64,000 bases of DNA from Prevotellaceae bacterium (GTDB lineage Bacteria; Bacteroidota; Bacteroidia; Bacteroidales; Bacteroidaceae), in NCBI GenBank assembly GCA_015257125.1, contig JABZKU010000002.1, positions 77,416 to 141,415 of the forward strand, read 5' to 3'. A program made the position numbers and the translations under genes. Below the pieces are notes generated by a model. The model saw only the letters and a program-made list of their open reading frames with translations, did no database searches and was not told the DNA's origin. Below, piece by piece: positions 8,860-18,358 of the stretch (position 1 is its first letter; each line of letters begins with the position of its first letter).

Positions 8860-8902
8860 AATCGCCTCTCGACAAACTTTTGTCGAGAGGCGATTCTTTT
8901 TT
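8860..8902 (+). terminator. intrinsic terminator after deoC
   Basis: AATCGCCTCTCGACA and TGTCGAGAGGCGATT (15-bp perfect arms) have a 6-base loop and are followed by a T-rich run (CTTTTTT). Confidence 0.9.
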
Positions 8903-9056
8903 ATCCACGATGGCGCGAAATGAAAAATCGCTTCGATGGAACCGGGAAAAAGCATCTGCAGCAACGCCGAAAAAGTGGATCCACCGATGGGATTTCTGCC
9001 GCACGAAAGCGAAAACCGCTTGAGAAATCAGCACCGTACCTACCATTTTTCGGCAC

Positions 9057-9087
9057 AAAAAAAGAGCGAAACACTCAAACGTTTCGC
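9057..9087 (-). terminator. terminator overlapping the stop codon of the prenyl synthase
   Basis: On the minus strand GCGAAAC-(8)-GTTTCGC is followed by TC and seven T. The left arm is made of the last codons (GRN) and the TGA lies in the loop, so termination is built into the end of the coding sequence. Confidence 0.65.
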
Positions 9088-10049
9088 CCTATCACAAAGT
9101 CTACATAGGTTTTCAGTGCTTCACGCACTTCGGGATTTGAAAAGCCGTCAAGCAATTCCAAAGCCTTGCGACGATAATCTTCCATCACCGTCTCGGCGTA
9201 AGCAATACCGCCGCAGCGTTTCGCAAAATCAAGGAGGTAAGCACGATCTTCCGGCGTCGATTCCAGGGCTTTCACGCGCTGAGCGCAGGCCAAAGCCTCG
9301 GGATTGCCCTCTTTCTTAAGGGCATAAATGAGTGGAAGCGTGAGTTTTCCTTCGGCCAAGTCATTTCCGCGCGGTTTTCCGATCGCTTCGTCGTCGTAAT
9401 AGTCGAAGATGTCATCGCGAATCTGGAAACTCAGGCCGATCCAACTACCTAATTGGCGCGCACGACGGAGGAAATCCTCGTCAGCATGCATTGAAAGCGC
9501 CGCGAGTTGACCGCAGGCCTCGAAAAGTGCACCGGTTTTACGATGAATGATGCTGAAATACGTTTCTTCAGAGAAACTTTCTTGTTCAACGTGCGAGAGT
9601 TGCAAAATTTCTCCCTCGGCCAACGTGCCGCCCAAGCCGGCTACTGCATCGACAATGCCGATGTGTCCGGTCAAAGCCGACTGTCTCAGCGTTTGTGCCA
9701 ACATATAATCGCCGAGCAAAACCGCCACTTTATTGTCGTAAACCTTCCGAACGCTGGCCTTTCCGCGACGTTCCTCGCTCTCGTCCACCACATCATCGTG
9801 AATCAAGGAGGAAGTGTGGAGCAACTCGAGCGCCACGGCTGCACGCAAGGTCGGTTCCCCGATTTCCCCCAGTTCTTTCGCCAAAAGCAGCACCAAGATG
9901 GGGCGCATCATCTTCCCTTTTCGACCACGCACATAGTCCAACACCCGGCGCATGAAGTCTTCTTCGTGCGTCAGGACACTGTCAAAAAGTTGAGCATAGC
10001 GCGACAATTCTTCGACAATCGGCTGTTTGATACGGTCAAGTTCAGTCAT
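9075..10049 (-). CDS. polyprenyl synthetase (trans-isoprenyl diphosphate synthase)
   Basis: A 324-residue all-helical prenyltransferase that condenses isopentenyl diphosphate onto allylic diphosphates. The first Asp-rich motif is in SLIHDDVVDESEERRGK and the second in FQIRDDIFDYYDD. GKMMRPILVLL near the N-terminus is the IPP-binding region. Octaprenyl/hexaprenyl-type synthases for quinone side chains have this length, but chain length cannot be set by eye. A TTG at 10061 extends the frame by four codons; I prefer the ATG at 10049. It is divergent from polA, with opposing promoters about 35 bases apart. Confidence 0.93.
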   Translation of the reverse strand: MTELDRIKQPIVEELSRYAQLFDSVLTHEEDFMRRVLDYVRGRKGKMMRPILVLLLAKELGEIGEPTLRAAVALELLHTSSLIHDDVVDESEERRGKASVRKVYDNKVAVLLGDYMLAQTLRQSALTGHIGIVDAVAGLGGTLAEGEILQLSHVEQESFSEETYFSIIHRKTGALFEACGQLAALSMHADEDFLRRARQLGSWIGLSFQIRDDIFDYYDDEAIGKPRGNDLAEGKLTLPLIYALKKEGNPEALACAQRVKALESTPEDRAYLLDFAKRCGGIAYAETVMEDYRRKALELLDGFSNPEVREALKTYVDFVIGRNV

Positions 10050-10144
10050 AAGCTTAAGCAAAGGCCAACTTCAAAAGCAAGCATGCGCTCGCTCACCGCA
10101 GGTTGCGCAGTTGGGGGAAACGGACACGTCCGGCATTTACGCGA

Positions 10145-10152
10145 CAAAAGTA
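10145..10152 (-). promoter_or_regulatory. -7 box for the prenyl synthase (TACTTTTG)
   Basis: CAAAAGTA on the + strand reads TACTTTTG on the minus strand, about 95 bases upstream of the ATG at 10049. It faces away from the polA box at 10186. Confidence 0.5.
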
Positions 10153-10185
10153 CGAAAAAACAAGCAAAGTGCCGATTATAATGCG

Positions 10186-10193
10186 TACTTTTG
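10186..10193 (+). promoter_or_regulatory. polA -7 box (TACTTTTG)
   Basis: TACTTTTG ends 20 bases before the polA ATG at 10214. No TTTG -33 element is seen. Confidence 0.5.
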
Positions 10194-10213
10194 AAGTTCA
10201 AAATCTCAGAAAC

Positions 10214-13000
10214 ATGCAGAAATTGATGCTCCTCGATGCGTATGCACTCATCTTCCGTGCTTATTACGGTTTGATTCGCTCTCCCCGCATCAACTCAAAA
10301 GGCGAAAACACCTCCGCGGTCTTTGGTTTCGTCAATACTTTGGAGGAACTCCTCCGCACCGAACAGCCCGATTTTCTTGCAGTGGCCTTTGATCCGCCGG
10401 GAGGTACCTTCCGCCACGAAGCCTTTGCCGACTATAAAGCCCAACGTGAGGAAACTCCTGCCGGAATCAAGTGGGCAGTGCCCGTGATCAAGGACATTCT
10501 CGAAGCTTATGGCATCGTCGCGTGCGAAGTCAAGGGTTTCGAGGCCGACGACGTGATCGGCACGCTCGCCCTTCAGGGGCAAGCGGCCGGACTCGACGTG
10601 CTGATGGTCACCCCCGACAAAGACTACGCCCAACTCGTGCGCCCCGGCATCACGATGTGCCGCCCCTCGTCCGGTAAAAGCGGATTGGAGAAACTGGATG
10701 TCGAAGCCGTCTGCGAAAAATACGGACTCGCCCACCCTACTCAAGTCATCGATATGCTCGCCCTCATGGGTGATGCCGCCGACAACATCCCGGGTTGTCC
10801 CGGTGTCGGACCGAAAACGGCCGTCAAACTCTTGGCCGAATTTGAGAATGTCGAACAACTCATCGAGAACGTCGATCAACTCAAAGGCTCGTTGCGACAA
10901 AAAGTGAGCGACCACGTGGAAGACATTCACAACTCCAAATTTCTCGCCACCATCGTCACCAACGTACCGATCGAATTGGACCTCGATGCGATGAAGCGCC
11001 GCGAGCCGAACAAAGAAAAGCTCAAGAACATCTTCGAAGCCTGCGAGTTCCGCACCTTCATCCAGCGTTTTCTCGGCGAAAGCCCCAATGCGAAGACGAA
11101 TGCCGTCGAAGAGCCCGATTTGTTCGCTCCACAAGGCGCCGAGAATGGCGCAGCATCGGGCAACTTATCAACAATTTATACACAAAGCCTACACAAGACG
11201 CTTCAAGACACAGAACACAGCTATGTTCTCATTGATAATCTGAAAGATGCGTCATCTCTTTGCGGAAATTTATTGACATTCCCCGTCGTTGCATTTGACA
11301 CCGAAACGACCGGAATTGACGCAATGAGCGCCGAAATGGTGGGGATGAGCTTCGCCATTGAGGGCGGACGCGCGTGGTACGTCGCCGTTCCTGAAAATCA
11401 AGCGGAAGCTCAAGAATTTGTCGATGCCTTCCGCCCCTTCTTTGAGAACGAAGGGCAAATCAAGGTCGGGCAGAATCTGAAATACGACCTCACCATCCTC
11501 TCCCACTACGGCGTCGAGGTGAAAGGCGAGCTCTTCGACACCATGCTGGCGCACTATGTTGTGGAACCCGAGCAGCGCCACAACATGGATCACCTCGCCG
11601 AGACCTATCTCCACTACCGCACCATCCACATTGAGGAACTCATCGGCACCGGTCGCCAACAAAAAAATATGCGCGACCTCGCTCCGAGCGAAATCTGCGA
11701 CTACGCCTGCGAAGATGCCGATGTCACCTTGCGCCTCTACCCTATCCTGCGCGAAAAGATGGCCGAGTGCGACGTGACCGACGTGTTTTCAAAAATCGAA
11801 ATGCCCCTCTTGCCCGTTCTCGCTCGCATAGAACAAAACGGCGTGCGCCTCGACACCGAAGCCCTCCAACAAACCGGCGACGACTTCCGCGCGAGACTGC
11901 AAACCCTCGAAGAAGAAGTGTACGCACTCGCGGGACATGAATTTACCATCACCTCACCGAAGCAAGTGGGCACCGTACTTTTTGAGGAATTGAAGATTTC
12001 GGAAAAAGCGCGAAAGACGAAAACCGGACAATACTCCACCTCCGAAGAAGTACTCGAGACGCTGCGCGACAAGCACCCCATCGTGGAGAAGATTTTGGCA
12101 CACCGCGCGCTCAAGAAACTCCTCTCCACCTACGTCGAAGCCCTCCCGAAGCTCATCAACGCGCGCACCGGTCGCATCCACACTTCCTTCAATCAGGCAG
12201 TTACGGCCACCGGTCGCCTCTCGTCGTCGAACCCCAACTTGCAAAATATCCCCGTTCGCGGAGAAGACGGCCGCGAGATTCGCAAAGCCTTCGTGCCCGA
12301 CGAGGATTGCACCTTCTTCAGCGCCGACTATTCGCAGATCGAGTTGCGCATCATGGCTCACCTCAGCGGCGACGAGCACATGATCGCCGACTTCAACGCC
12401 GGCCACGACATCCACGCCGCCACCGCCGCGCGCATCTTCCACAAGTCCATCGAAGAGGTGACGCGCGATGAGCGCCGCAAGGCCAAAACCGCCAACTTCG
12501 GCATCATCTACGGCATCTCCGCCTTCGGCCTTTCGGAGCGACTCGGCATTCCGCGCGGCGAAGCCAAGGAACTGATCGACAGCTACTTCGACACCTACCC
12601 CAAAGTCAAGGAATACATGTCCGCCTGCATCGAGCGCGCACAAGAACGCGGCTACATTCTCACCGAGTTCAAGCGCCGCCGATACCTTGCGGACATCAAT
12701 TCGCGCAATGCCACGGTGCGCGGTTATGCCGAGCGCAACGCCGTGAACGCCCCCATCCAAGGCACCGCCGCCGACATCATCAAGGTAGCGATGGTGGCCA
12801 TCGATCGCCTACTGCGCGAGGAAAAACTGGAGGCAAAAATGATTTTGCAGGTGCACGACGAACTCAATTTCTCCGTTCCTCACCGCGAACTCGACACCGT
12901 CCGCCGCCTTGTGGTCGAAGAGATGGAACGTGCCTACAGCATGCGCGTGCCTTTGCTCGCCGAGTGCGGAAGCGGCACCAACTGGCTCGAAGCGCATTGA
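10214..13000 (+). CDS. polA: DNA polymerase I
   Basis: A 928-residue family A polymerase for Okazaki-fragment maturation and repair synthesis. The 5'-3' exonuclease domain is at about 1-290 (YGLIRSPRINSKGENTSAVFGF; GFEADDVIGTLA; MGDAADNIPGCPGVGPKTA). The 3'-5' proofreading domain (about 370-540) keeps its acidic residues (VVAFDTETTGID, GQNLKYDL, DYACEDADVT), so proofreading is probably intact. The polymerase domain carries DYSQIELRIMAHLSGD, KAKTANFGIIYGISAFGLS and LQVHDELNF. The frame is open from 10103, but MQKLMLLDAYALIFRAYYG at 10214 is the conserved start. The linker near residues 310-350 is AT-richer than the rest. Confidence 0.97.
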   Translation: MQKLMLLDAYALIFRAYYGLIRSPRINSKGENTSAVFGFVNTLEELLRTEQPDFLAVAFDPPGGTFRHEAFADYKAQREETPAGIKWAVPVIKDILEAYGIVACEVKGFEADDVIGTLALQGQAAGLDVLMVTPDKDYAQLVRPGITMCRPSSGKSGLEKLDVEAVCEKYGLAHPTQVIDMLALMGDAADNIPGCPGVGPKTAVKLLAEFENVEQLIENVDQLKGSLRQKVSDHVEDIHNSKFLATIVTNVPIELDLDAMKRREPNKEKLKNIFEACEFRTFIQRFLGESPNAKTNAVEEPDLFAPQGAENGAASGNLSTIYTQSLHKTLQDTEHSYVLIDNLKDASSLCGNLLTFPVVAFDTETTGIDAMSAEMVGMSFAIEGGRAWYVAVPENQAEAQEFVDAFRPFFENEGQIKVGQNLKYDLTILSHYGVEVKGELFDTMLAHYVVEPEQRHNMDHLAETYLHYRTIHIEELIGTGRQQKNMRDLAPSEICDYACEDADVTLRLYPILREKMAECDVTDVFSKIEMPLLPVLARIEQNGVRLDTEALQQTGDDFRARLQTLEEEVYALAGHEFTITSPKQVGTVLFEELKISEKARKTKTGQYSTSEEVLETLRDKHPIVEKILAHRALKKLLSTYVEALPKLINARTGRIHTSFNQAVTATGRLSSSNPNLQNIPVRGEDGREIRKAFVPDEDCTFFSADYSQIELRIMAHLSGDEHMIADFNAGHDIHAATAARIFHKSIEEVTRDERRKAKTANFGIIYGISAFGLSERLGIPRGEAKELIDSYFDTYPKVKEYMSACIERAQERGYILTEFKRRRYLADINSRNATVRGYAERNAVNAPIQGTAADIIKVAMVAIDRLLREEKLEAKMILQVHDELNFSVPHRELDTVRRLVVEEMERAYSMRVPLLAECGSGTNWLEAH

Positions 13001-13094
13001 GCCGAACACCCTGATGCACAAAACCTTGCCACGCATTTTCAACAAAAATAGCAACTTCGTTGTGCATTCTCCCCCACTCCACTCCAAGCCCCCC

Positions 13095-13124
13095 GAAAAA
13101 GCCACCCACTGCGGTGGCTTTTTC
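13095..13124. terminator. bidirectional-looking terminator after polA
   Basis: GAAAAAGCCACC and GGTGGCTTTTTC form 12-bp perfect arms with a 6-base loop. The A-run and T-run are part of the stem. Confidence 0.85.
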
Positions 13125-13167
13125 GTGTTTTTGGCAATTCTTCGCCCTTTCGGGTACCATAAATTTG

Positions 13168-13175
13168 TATCTTTG
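13168..13175 (+). promoter_or_regulatory. -7 box for the DoxX gene (TATCTTTG)
   Basis: TATCTTTG has a TTTC about 17-18 bases upstream as a possible -33 element. The leader to the ATG would be about 155 bases. Confidence 0.45.
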
Positions 13176-13333
13176 TCGACAGGAAGTAGCGCATCCCGTC
13201 CCTCTCTTTTGCTCTTCACCACCGGTTCGGAGCGAAGTCTGTCGCTATTGGTTTGCACACGCCGGCATTGTGCAATATTTCGGTTATCTACTCACCATTT
13301 CCTCCATTTTCCACACACAAAAACGATCTACAC

Positions 13334-13738
13334 ATGACTTGCAAAACGAACATCGGCCTCCTCATTCTCCGCCTCAGCACAGGCGGCCTTATGCTTTTCC
13401 ACGGCGTGGCCAAACTCCAAGGCGGTCTCGGCTTCCTTCAAGGCATGCTTGCCGCCAAAGGCCTTCCTGCCTTCCTTGCCTATGGCGCCTTAATCGGCGA
13501 AATCCTCGCTCCACTCGCCATTATCTTCGGTCTTTTCACCCGCGGCGCCGCTGCCGTGGTGGCCTTCAATATGCTGGTGGCCATCGCCATGGTGCACCTC
13601 GGCGACCTCTGTGCCGTCAACCCCCAAACCGGCGGTTGGGCGGTGGAACTCCCCATGCTCTATCTCCTCTCCTCCCTCGCCCTTGTCTTCACCGGCGGCG
13701 GACGTTTCGCCGTGTCCAACAAGACGTGGTTGGACTAA
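13334..13738 (+). CDS. DoxX family membrane protein
   Basis: A 134-residue integral membrane protein with four hydrophobic segments, matching the DoxX/DoxD-like family. The conserved start is LRLSTGGLMLFHGVAKLQGG; the second segment carries GEILAPLAIIFGLFTR, and a soluble loop (CAVNPQTGGWAVE) precedes the last helix. DoxX-like proteins are linked to redox and thiol stress in some bacteria, but this one has no informative neighbour. The frame is open from a TTG at 13253; MTCKTNIGLLILRLS is the natural start. A hairpin terminator follows. Confidence 0.88.
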   Translation: MTCKTNIGLLILRLSTGGLMLFHGVAKLQGGLGFLQGMLAAKGLPAFLAYGALIGEILAPLAIIFGLFTRGAAAVVAFNMLVAIAMVHLGDLCAVNPQTGGWAVELPMLYLLSSLALVFTGGGRFAVSNKTWLD

Positions 13739-13768
13739 CCGGACTCGCCATTATTGCCTATAGACCCA

Positions 13769-13795
13769 ACGGCACAAGCTTCGCGCTTGTGCCGT
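13769..13795 (+). terminator. hairpin after the DoxX gene
   Basis: ACGGCACAAGC and GCTTGTGCCGT (11 bp) enclose a 5-base loop, followed by ATTTCTTTG. The rest of the gap 13739-14142 holds a -7 box at 13854 and a purine-rich stretch (about 14035-14080) but no gene. Confidence 0.65.
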
Positions 13796-13853
13796 ATTTC
13801 TTTGCGCGCATAAATAGTTCCAACGTTGGTAAGCGAGTAATTGATTTTATTAC

Positions 13854-13861
13854 TACATTTG
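13854..13861 (+). promoter_or_regulatory. possible promoter of the lipoprotein gene (TACATTTG)
   Basis: TACATTTG matches TAnnTTTG. It would give a leader of about 275 bases before the ATG at 14143, long enough to hold regulatory structure, though none was recognised. Confidence 0.4.
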
Positions 13862-14142
13862 CAACAAATTATCAACCGGCGGTATAATAAAAAGAATACG
13901 CCAAGAGGCAACAGATAAGTCGGAGAGGCAACCTATCGCTCGACAGAACACTGACTTGCACACGGCAATTAGCGATGGGGAGCATTCCACCACGAATATT
14001 TGCTCGCCGGCTTTTCAATAAACCTAACCAAAAAAGAAGGAATAAAAAGGAAGAAGAAGAAAGAAAGAAAAGGAAACGAGTTATCCAAATTCAAAAGCAT
14101 CTATTCATTCTGTATCACCATCATGCTCAACCCCCACAAATA

Positions 14143-14790
14143 ATGAAAAACCTTATTGCAATCGTCGTCCCTATCCTTGTGGCGCTACTGAGCGCCTGCG
14201 GTAGCGAAATGCCCGTCATCCCTTCCTCTCCATCATGTCCCCCGAAAACACGTAACTATGTCAGGGCGTTTATTGCTCCCCGAAGCATCGAAGTAGAAAG
14301 CATAGATATGAAACAAGGTCACATTCTACTGAGATTACCTGAAGACACCGCTCGCTCTGTTTTCCCGGGCGCCAGCGTTTCGGAAGAAAAGAACAAGCTG
14401 TACAAGGCACTCTCCGAGGAAATCGAGAATCCACTCGACTGGGGAGTAGACAACGAAATCTCCTTTTGTCACACCTATTTGGCGCTCGGCATTCGCTCTT
14501 TCAAAGTGGAACGGACGACAATGAATGGCACAACTGAAGATATATCATCGCAAACCGACATTCAATTCCTCAGTTTCCAACGTGTGTTGAAATCACACTT
14601 CAAAATGGAGCCGGAACGCGTACAAAAAAGACTTGCTACGCTTACGGCCGAGGATATGAAATGGCTGCCGGCCGGGGATGAAGCATCGATCCATCTCTAC
14701 GTTCCGAAAACTCAGGCCAAAAGTCTCACGATTTCAATCGGATTTGCCGACGGAACGGTCTTGCAAAAAACGATCGACCGTTTTCAATGA
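14143..14790 (+). CDS. unrecognised lipoprotein
   Basis: A 215-residue protein with a lipoprotein signal peptide: positively charged MKNL, a hydrophobic core, and a lipobox LLSAC at about residues 15-19, so it should be lipid-anchored in the envelope. The mature part has no motif I recognise; it contains two further Cys (PSCPPK and SFCHTY) and reads as a globular alpha/beta domain. The frame is open 56 codons further upstream, but that stretch is Lys/Glu low complexity from a purine-rich tract; the ATG at 14143 is the only one giving a signal peptide. Codon use is less biased to GC than in neighbours. No operon partner. Confidence 0.7.
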   Translation: MKNLIAIVVPILVALLSACGSEMPVIPSSPSCPPKTRNYVRAFIAPRSIEVESIDMKQGHILLRLPEDTARSVFPGASVSEEKNKLYKALSEEIENPLDWGVDNEISFCHTYLALGIRSFKVERTTMNGTTEDISSQTDIQFLSFQRVLKSHFKMEPERVQKRLATLTAEDMKWLPAGDEASIHLYVPKTQAKSLTISIGFADGTVLQKTIDRFQ

Positions 14791-15175
14791 TCCGTGCGAA
14801 GCAGAACGCAAGATAGGGAACAGCCCCCGGCAACGGGGAGAAAGCTCCATCGAAAGGAGAACAGGCGGGAGTGCGCTACGCGTCGCCCCATGGACGATGA
14901 GACAAAGCGCCTCCTACAGAACACTGCCGTCTGCTTGCGCTCCCTGAAAGGTCAGCTTCCTGCGAACCGCCGGCGGGTCGCATCGGAAGGTAGCGAACAA
15001 ATGAAACGCTCGCGAAGAAAAGGTGGGCAACACACACTAAAAGCGCTACACGTCCTACGCCGTTCGTGTGTTGCTGTGCCCCTTTCGACACGGTGTTTGG
15101 CTGATCACCCTCCCCGCTGGGGGAGTGTGCTCGGCACATCGGCCACTTTCGCTCAAAACTTGTGGACAAAAAGTC
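14791..15175. other. gene-free stretch
   Basis: About 385 bases between the lipoprotein gene and the terminator at 15176. Open frames exist on both strands but none has a recognisable product or plausible start. A 9-bp inverted repeat (GCAACACAC at 15027, GTGTGTTGC at 15066) is the only structure noticed. Confidence 0.4.
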
Positions 15176-15217
15176 AAAACTCCACTGATTTTGCACAAAA
15201 TCAGTGGAGTTTTTTTT
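15176..15217 (+). terminator. perfect 18-bp hairpin with T-run
   Basis: AAAACTCCACTGATTTTG and its exact complement CAAAATCAGTGGAGTTTT are separated by two bases and followed by further T. The arms resemble units of the intergenic AAAAGTC/GACTTTT repeat family. Confidence 0.7.
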
Positions 15218-15373
15218 GCTCCTGCGCAACTTGGAGTAAAAGCCTGCGCAGCGCGGGTCAGAAGTAGCGCGTTAGTGCGTGCCATCGCGCGGGCTGCGCT
15301 TGCTCGCAGGGCACAACAGGCAGTTATCCCTCAGTTTTGCACGACAAAAAGCGAGAATCGCGATTTTTCTTGC

Positions 15374-15381
15374 TAAATTTG
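15374..15381 (+). promoter_or_regulatory. rpoN -7 box (TAAATTTG)
   Basis: TAAATTTG is followed by CAAAC. It leaves a leader of about 100 bases to the ATG at 15489. Confidence 0.45.
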
Positions 15382-15488
15382 CAAACACAGCCGCCGCCCA
15401 AACGCAAGAGCAAGCGGCTTCGATTCGCAGAACCGGAAATGCGCCGCCCACCCGTGGGGGTGCCACCGCCCAAATTCACCCACTCAGC

Positions 15489-16967
15489 ATGTCACAAAGC
15501 CAAGGTTTCAGACAACAGACAGCACAGCGACAGGTACAAAACGCCTCGAGCGTGCAAGTGCTGCTCTCGTCGCTCATCGAAATGCCGCTGGCCGACTTCG
15601 AAACGCGCTTGCAAAACGAGTTACTCGACAACGAGGCACTCGAAGTGAGCGACCACGAAGAAAACGATGGGGCGAACTATCAAAACGAAGAGGGCGAGAC
15701 CTTCGACGCCGGCGACCCGCTCGACGATGCGGTGGGCGACTATCGCACACTCGACGACGTGCCGGACAATCTGCGCGAGGCCTATACCAACCGCGGTGAG
15801 GACGACCGACGCGAACGACAGATCGGAGCGGAAGAAACATCGTATGACGACCTCTATCGGCAGATCGGCGAACTCGATCTCACCGAACACGAGCGTGCCA
15901 TTATGGTCTATCTCGTCGGTTCGCTCGACGAAAGCGGCTTTCTCACCAAAGACGATGCCACACTGGCCGACGAACTGGCCTTCAACGAGTATATCGACAC
16001 CACTCCCGAGGAGGTGGCGCGATTGGCCGGGCTGTTGCAGCAATTTGAGCCCCGCGGCATCGGCGCACGCAACCTCCGCGAATGTCTGCTCCTGCAACTT
16101 CCGCGAACGGGTGAGGCACGCGAGGTGATCGACCGCTTCTATGACGACTTCATGCACTCGCGGTGGAACCGCATCGCCGAGCGCTTGCAGCTGACCGACG
16201 AGGACATCGAACGCATTCGCCGCGAGATCGGGCACCTCAATCCGCGCCCGGGCAGCGTGCTCTCGGAGGGTAGCCGCGCCACCGCCCCTACTGTGGTGCC
16301 GGACTTCCGCGTGACGATCGACACCGACGGCAACCCCGTGGTGACACAACACCGCGGCGATCTGCCCGACCTGCGGATCAGCCCGGCTTTTGCCGAGACG
16401 CTCGTCATGCACCGCGCTGCGCGTGAGCGTGCGGCCGAACGCGGCGAGACAGCCCAGTTCTCTCGCAGTCAGGAAGAGGCGTTTGTCTATGCCCAGCAGA
16501 AGGTGACGGCCGCACAGTCGTTCATAGAGAGCGTACGCCGCCGACACCACACGCTACAAGCGGTGATGGAAACGATCGTTGCGCTGCAACGCGAGTTTTT
16601 CGTCAATGACGACGACGAAACGCTCCTCGTGCCGATGGTGCTCAAGGACGTGGCCGAACGAGCGCACGTAGATATCAGCACCGTGTCGCGTGCCATCAAT
16701 TCGAAATACGTCGAAACAGACTACGGGGTCTATTCGCTCCGCCATTTCTTCTCTACTCAATTCACTTCGGCCGACGGCGAAACCGTGGCGGCGCGACAAG
16801 TCAAAGCGGCGCTGGCCGAAATCGTGGAAAACGAGGACAAACGCGCCCCACTCTCGGACGAAGCCATCGTAGAGGCCTTGGCCGAGCGCGGATTGAAGGT
16901 GGCGCGCCGCACCGTTTCGAAGTATAGAAGTCAATTAAACATCCCCAAAGCCGGACTCCGCCGCTGA
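15489..16967 (+). CDS. rpoN: RNA polymerase sigma-54 factor
   Basis: A 492-residue RpoN. Region I (about 1-55, QQTAQRQVQNASSVQVLLSS) interacts with enhancer-binding activators; an acidic region II follows (residues 56-110). The core-binding domain is in the middle (QFEPRGIGARNLRECLLLQL), then a helix-turn-helix (LKDVAERAHVDISTVSRAINSKYVET). The C-terminal RpoN box reads ARRTVSKYR, one residue from the classic ARRTVAKYR, and contacts the -24 element. Length is normal. The frame continues 70 codons upstream of the ATG, but MSQSQGFRQQT is the conserved beginning. No activator gene is seen in this window. Confidence 0.95.
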   Translation: MSQSQGFRQQTAQRQVQNASSVQVLLSSLIEMPLADFETRLQNELLDNEALEVSDHEENDGANYQNEEGETFDAGDPLDDAVGDYRTLDDVPDNLREAYTNRGEDDRRERQIGAEETSYDDLYRQIGELDLTEHERAIMVYLVGSLDESGFLTKDDATLADELAFNEYIDTTPEEVARLAGLLQQFEPRGIGARNLRECLLLQLPRTGEAREVIDRFYDDFMHSRWNRIAERLQLTDEDIERIRREIGHLNPRPGSVLSEGSRATAPTVVPDFRVTIDTDGNPVVTQHRGDLPDLRISPAFAETLVMHRAARERAAERGETAQFSRSQEEAFVYAQQKVTAAQSFIESVRRRHHTLQAVMETIVALQREFFVNDDDETLLVPMVLKDVAERAHVDISTVSRAINSKYVETDYGVYSLRHFFSTQFTSADGETVAARQVKAALAEIVENEDKRAPLSDEAIVEALAERGLKVARRTVSKYRSQLNIPKAGLRR

Positions 16968-17029
16968 AGTCGGCAACGGTCTGCGCACTCCCCTACTCCA
17001 CTCCACCCTTATTATTCGCATTTCACCCT

Positions 17030-17707
17030 ATGGTCGATTTCGATGCTCGCTCCTACGGTGCCGGTGATCCCGACTTCACTCGCAGGAATCTCAAAAACAA
17101 GTATGCCCTGCTCACAGCTAAGACCATTTCTTGGCTCTTCAATCCTTTCTACCTCCCGACGGTGGCGGTCACGCTGCTGATGATTTTCAGCTATCTGAAC
17201 CAAATCGACCTCCGCTATCGCTTGGCCTTCGGCGGCATTGTGGTGCTTTTCACATGGGTCTTCCCCTTGACGGCAATTTATCTCTATCGCAGTGTGAACG
17301 GCTGGACGAGTCACCAAATGAGTCGCCGCGAACGGCGATTTGTGCCCTACATTGTGAACATCGTGTGCTACGGTGCGCTCTATGGGCTGATGGAAATCTT
17401 CCACATTCCCAACTTCATCTCGACAGTCATCGTGTCGGCGCTGCTCATCCAGATCGTTTGTGCGCTGACCAACGTGTGGATCAAAGTTTCGACCCACGCT
17501 GCGGCCTCGGGTGGCGTGATCGGTATGCTTATGGCCTTCTCGCTCATCTTTGGCTTCGATGCCACGGGCTGGCTCTGCTGTGCCATTTTGCTGAGTGGCG
17601 CGGTGTGCACTAGTCGCATGGTACTGAAGATGCACAACTACCACGAATTGCTCTTCGGCGTGGCCGTGGGCATGATCTGCGGCTGGGCGGTGGTTTGGTT
17701 TGTGTGA
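17030..17707 (+). CDS. PAP2-superfamily-like membrane protein
   Basis: A 225-residue protein with about six membrane segments. The C-terminal half carries PAP2 phosphatase-like motifs: STHAAASGGVIG (motif 2, normally SGH) and SRMVLKMHNYHELLFG (motif 3, normally SR...H...D). The final Asp is replaced by Glu and motif 1 is unclear, so activity is uncertain. Such proteins dephosphorylate undecaprenyl or phosphatidylglycerol phosphates, or lipid A, at the inner membrane. It follows rpoN by 62 bases and precedes purE by 78 bases; co-transcription is possible. Confidence 0.72.
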   Translation: MVDFDARSYGAGDPDFTRRNLKNKYALLTAKTISWLFNPFYLPTVAVTLLMIFSYLNQIDLRYRLAFGGIVVLFTWVFPLTAIYLYRSVNGWTSHQMSRRERRFVPYIVNIVCYGALYGLMEIFHIPNFISTVIVSALLIQIVCALTNVWIKVSTHAAASGGVIGMLMAFSLIFGFDATGWLCCAILLSGAVCTSRMVLKMHNYHELLFGVAVGMICGWAVVWFV

Positions 17708-17785
17708 ACCGATCGCCGCGCAATACGACCGAGGCCTCTTTTTTTCTCTCGACAGTTTTTACATTCCCCCCAATATTTCTCAACT

Positions 17786-18289
17786 ATGACTCCCATTGTC
17801 AGCATCATCATGGGCAGCACGAGCGATCTTCCCGTCATGGAAAAGGCCGCACAAGTGTTTGACCAACTCGAAATCCCCTTCGAAATCAACGCCCTCTCGG
17901 CACATCGCACGCCGGCTGAGGTAGAAAGTTTCGCTCGCGGCGCAAAAGACCGCGGTGTGCGCGTGATCATCGCCGCCGCCGGCATGGCTGCCGCACTGCC
18001 CGGCGTGATTGCCGCCAACACTACCCTCCCCGTGATCGGAGTGCCCATCAAAGGCATGCTCGACGGACTGGATGCGCTCCTCTCTATCGTACAAATGCCC
18101 CCGGGCATCCCCGTTGCCACGGTAGGAGTGAACGGCGCGATGAACGCCGCCCTGCTGGCTGCACAAATCCTTGCGCCCCTCGACGAACAACTCGCCGAAC
18201 GTCTGGCACAACACAAGGAGAACCTCAAACAAAAGATCGTGAAGGCCAACGAAGAATTGGCCACGGTGAGCTACAAGTTCAAGTGCTAA
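17786..18289 (+). CDS. purE: N5-carboxyaminoimidazole ribonucleotide mutase
   Basis: A 167-residue class I PurE, which rearranges N5-CAIR to CAIR in purine synthesis. The start IVSIIMGSTSDLPVMEKA is the phosphate-binding block; SAHRTPAEVESFARGAKDRG holds the conserved active-site His; IAAAGMAAALPGVIAA follows. Length is as expected. PurK is not adjacent. Spacing to ispG (69 bases) would allow a shared transcript. Confidence 0.96.
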   Translation: MTPIVSIIMGSTSDLPVMEKAAQVFDQLEIPFEINALSAHRTPAEVESFARGAKDRGVRVIIAAAGMAAALPGVIAANTTLPVIGVPIKGMLDGLDALLSIVQMPPGIPVATVGVNGAMNAALLAAQILAPLDEQLAERLAQHKENLKQKIVKANEELATVSYKFKC

Positions 18290-18358
18290 ACGGCACGCAC
18301 CGCAACTCACGGTTTTTCCTTCACTGTCTTTCCCTCTTTCGAAAGCTCAAAGAGCATC

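Noticed and set aside
11165..11184. Two DnaA-box-like words (TTATCAACA and TTATACACA) close together, suggesting an origin.
   Set aside because: They lie within the polA linker coding sequence and there is no AT-rich unwinding region or further boxes. Chance in a locally AT-richer linker is more likely.
14794..15267. A 157-codon open frame after the lipoprotein gene.
   Set aside because: Arg/Ala/His-rich composition typical of an antisense or GC-rich chance frame, no family, and it runs through a strong terminator hairpin.
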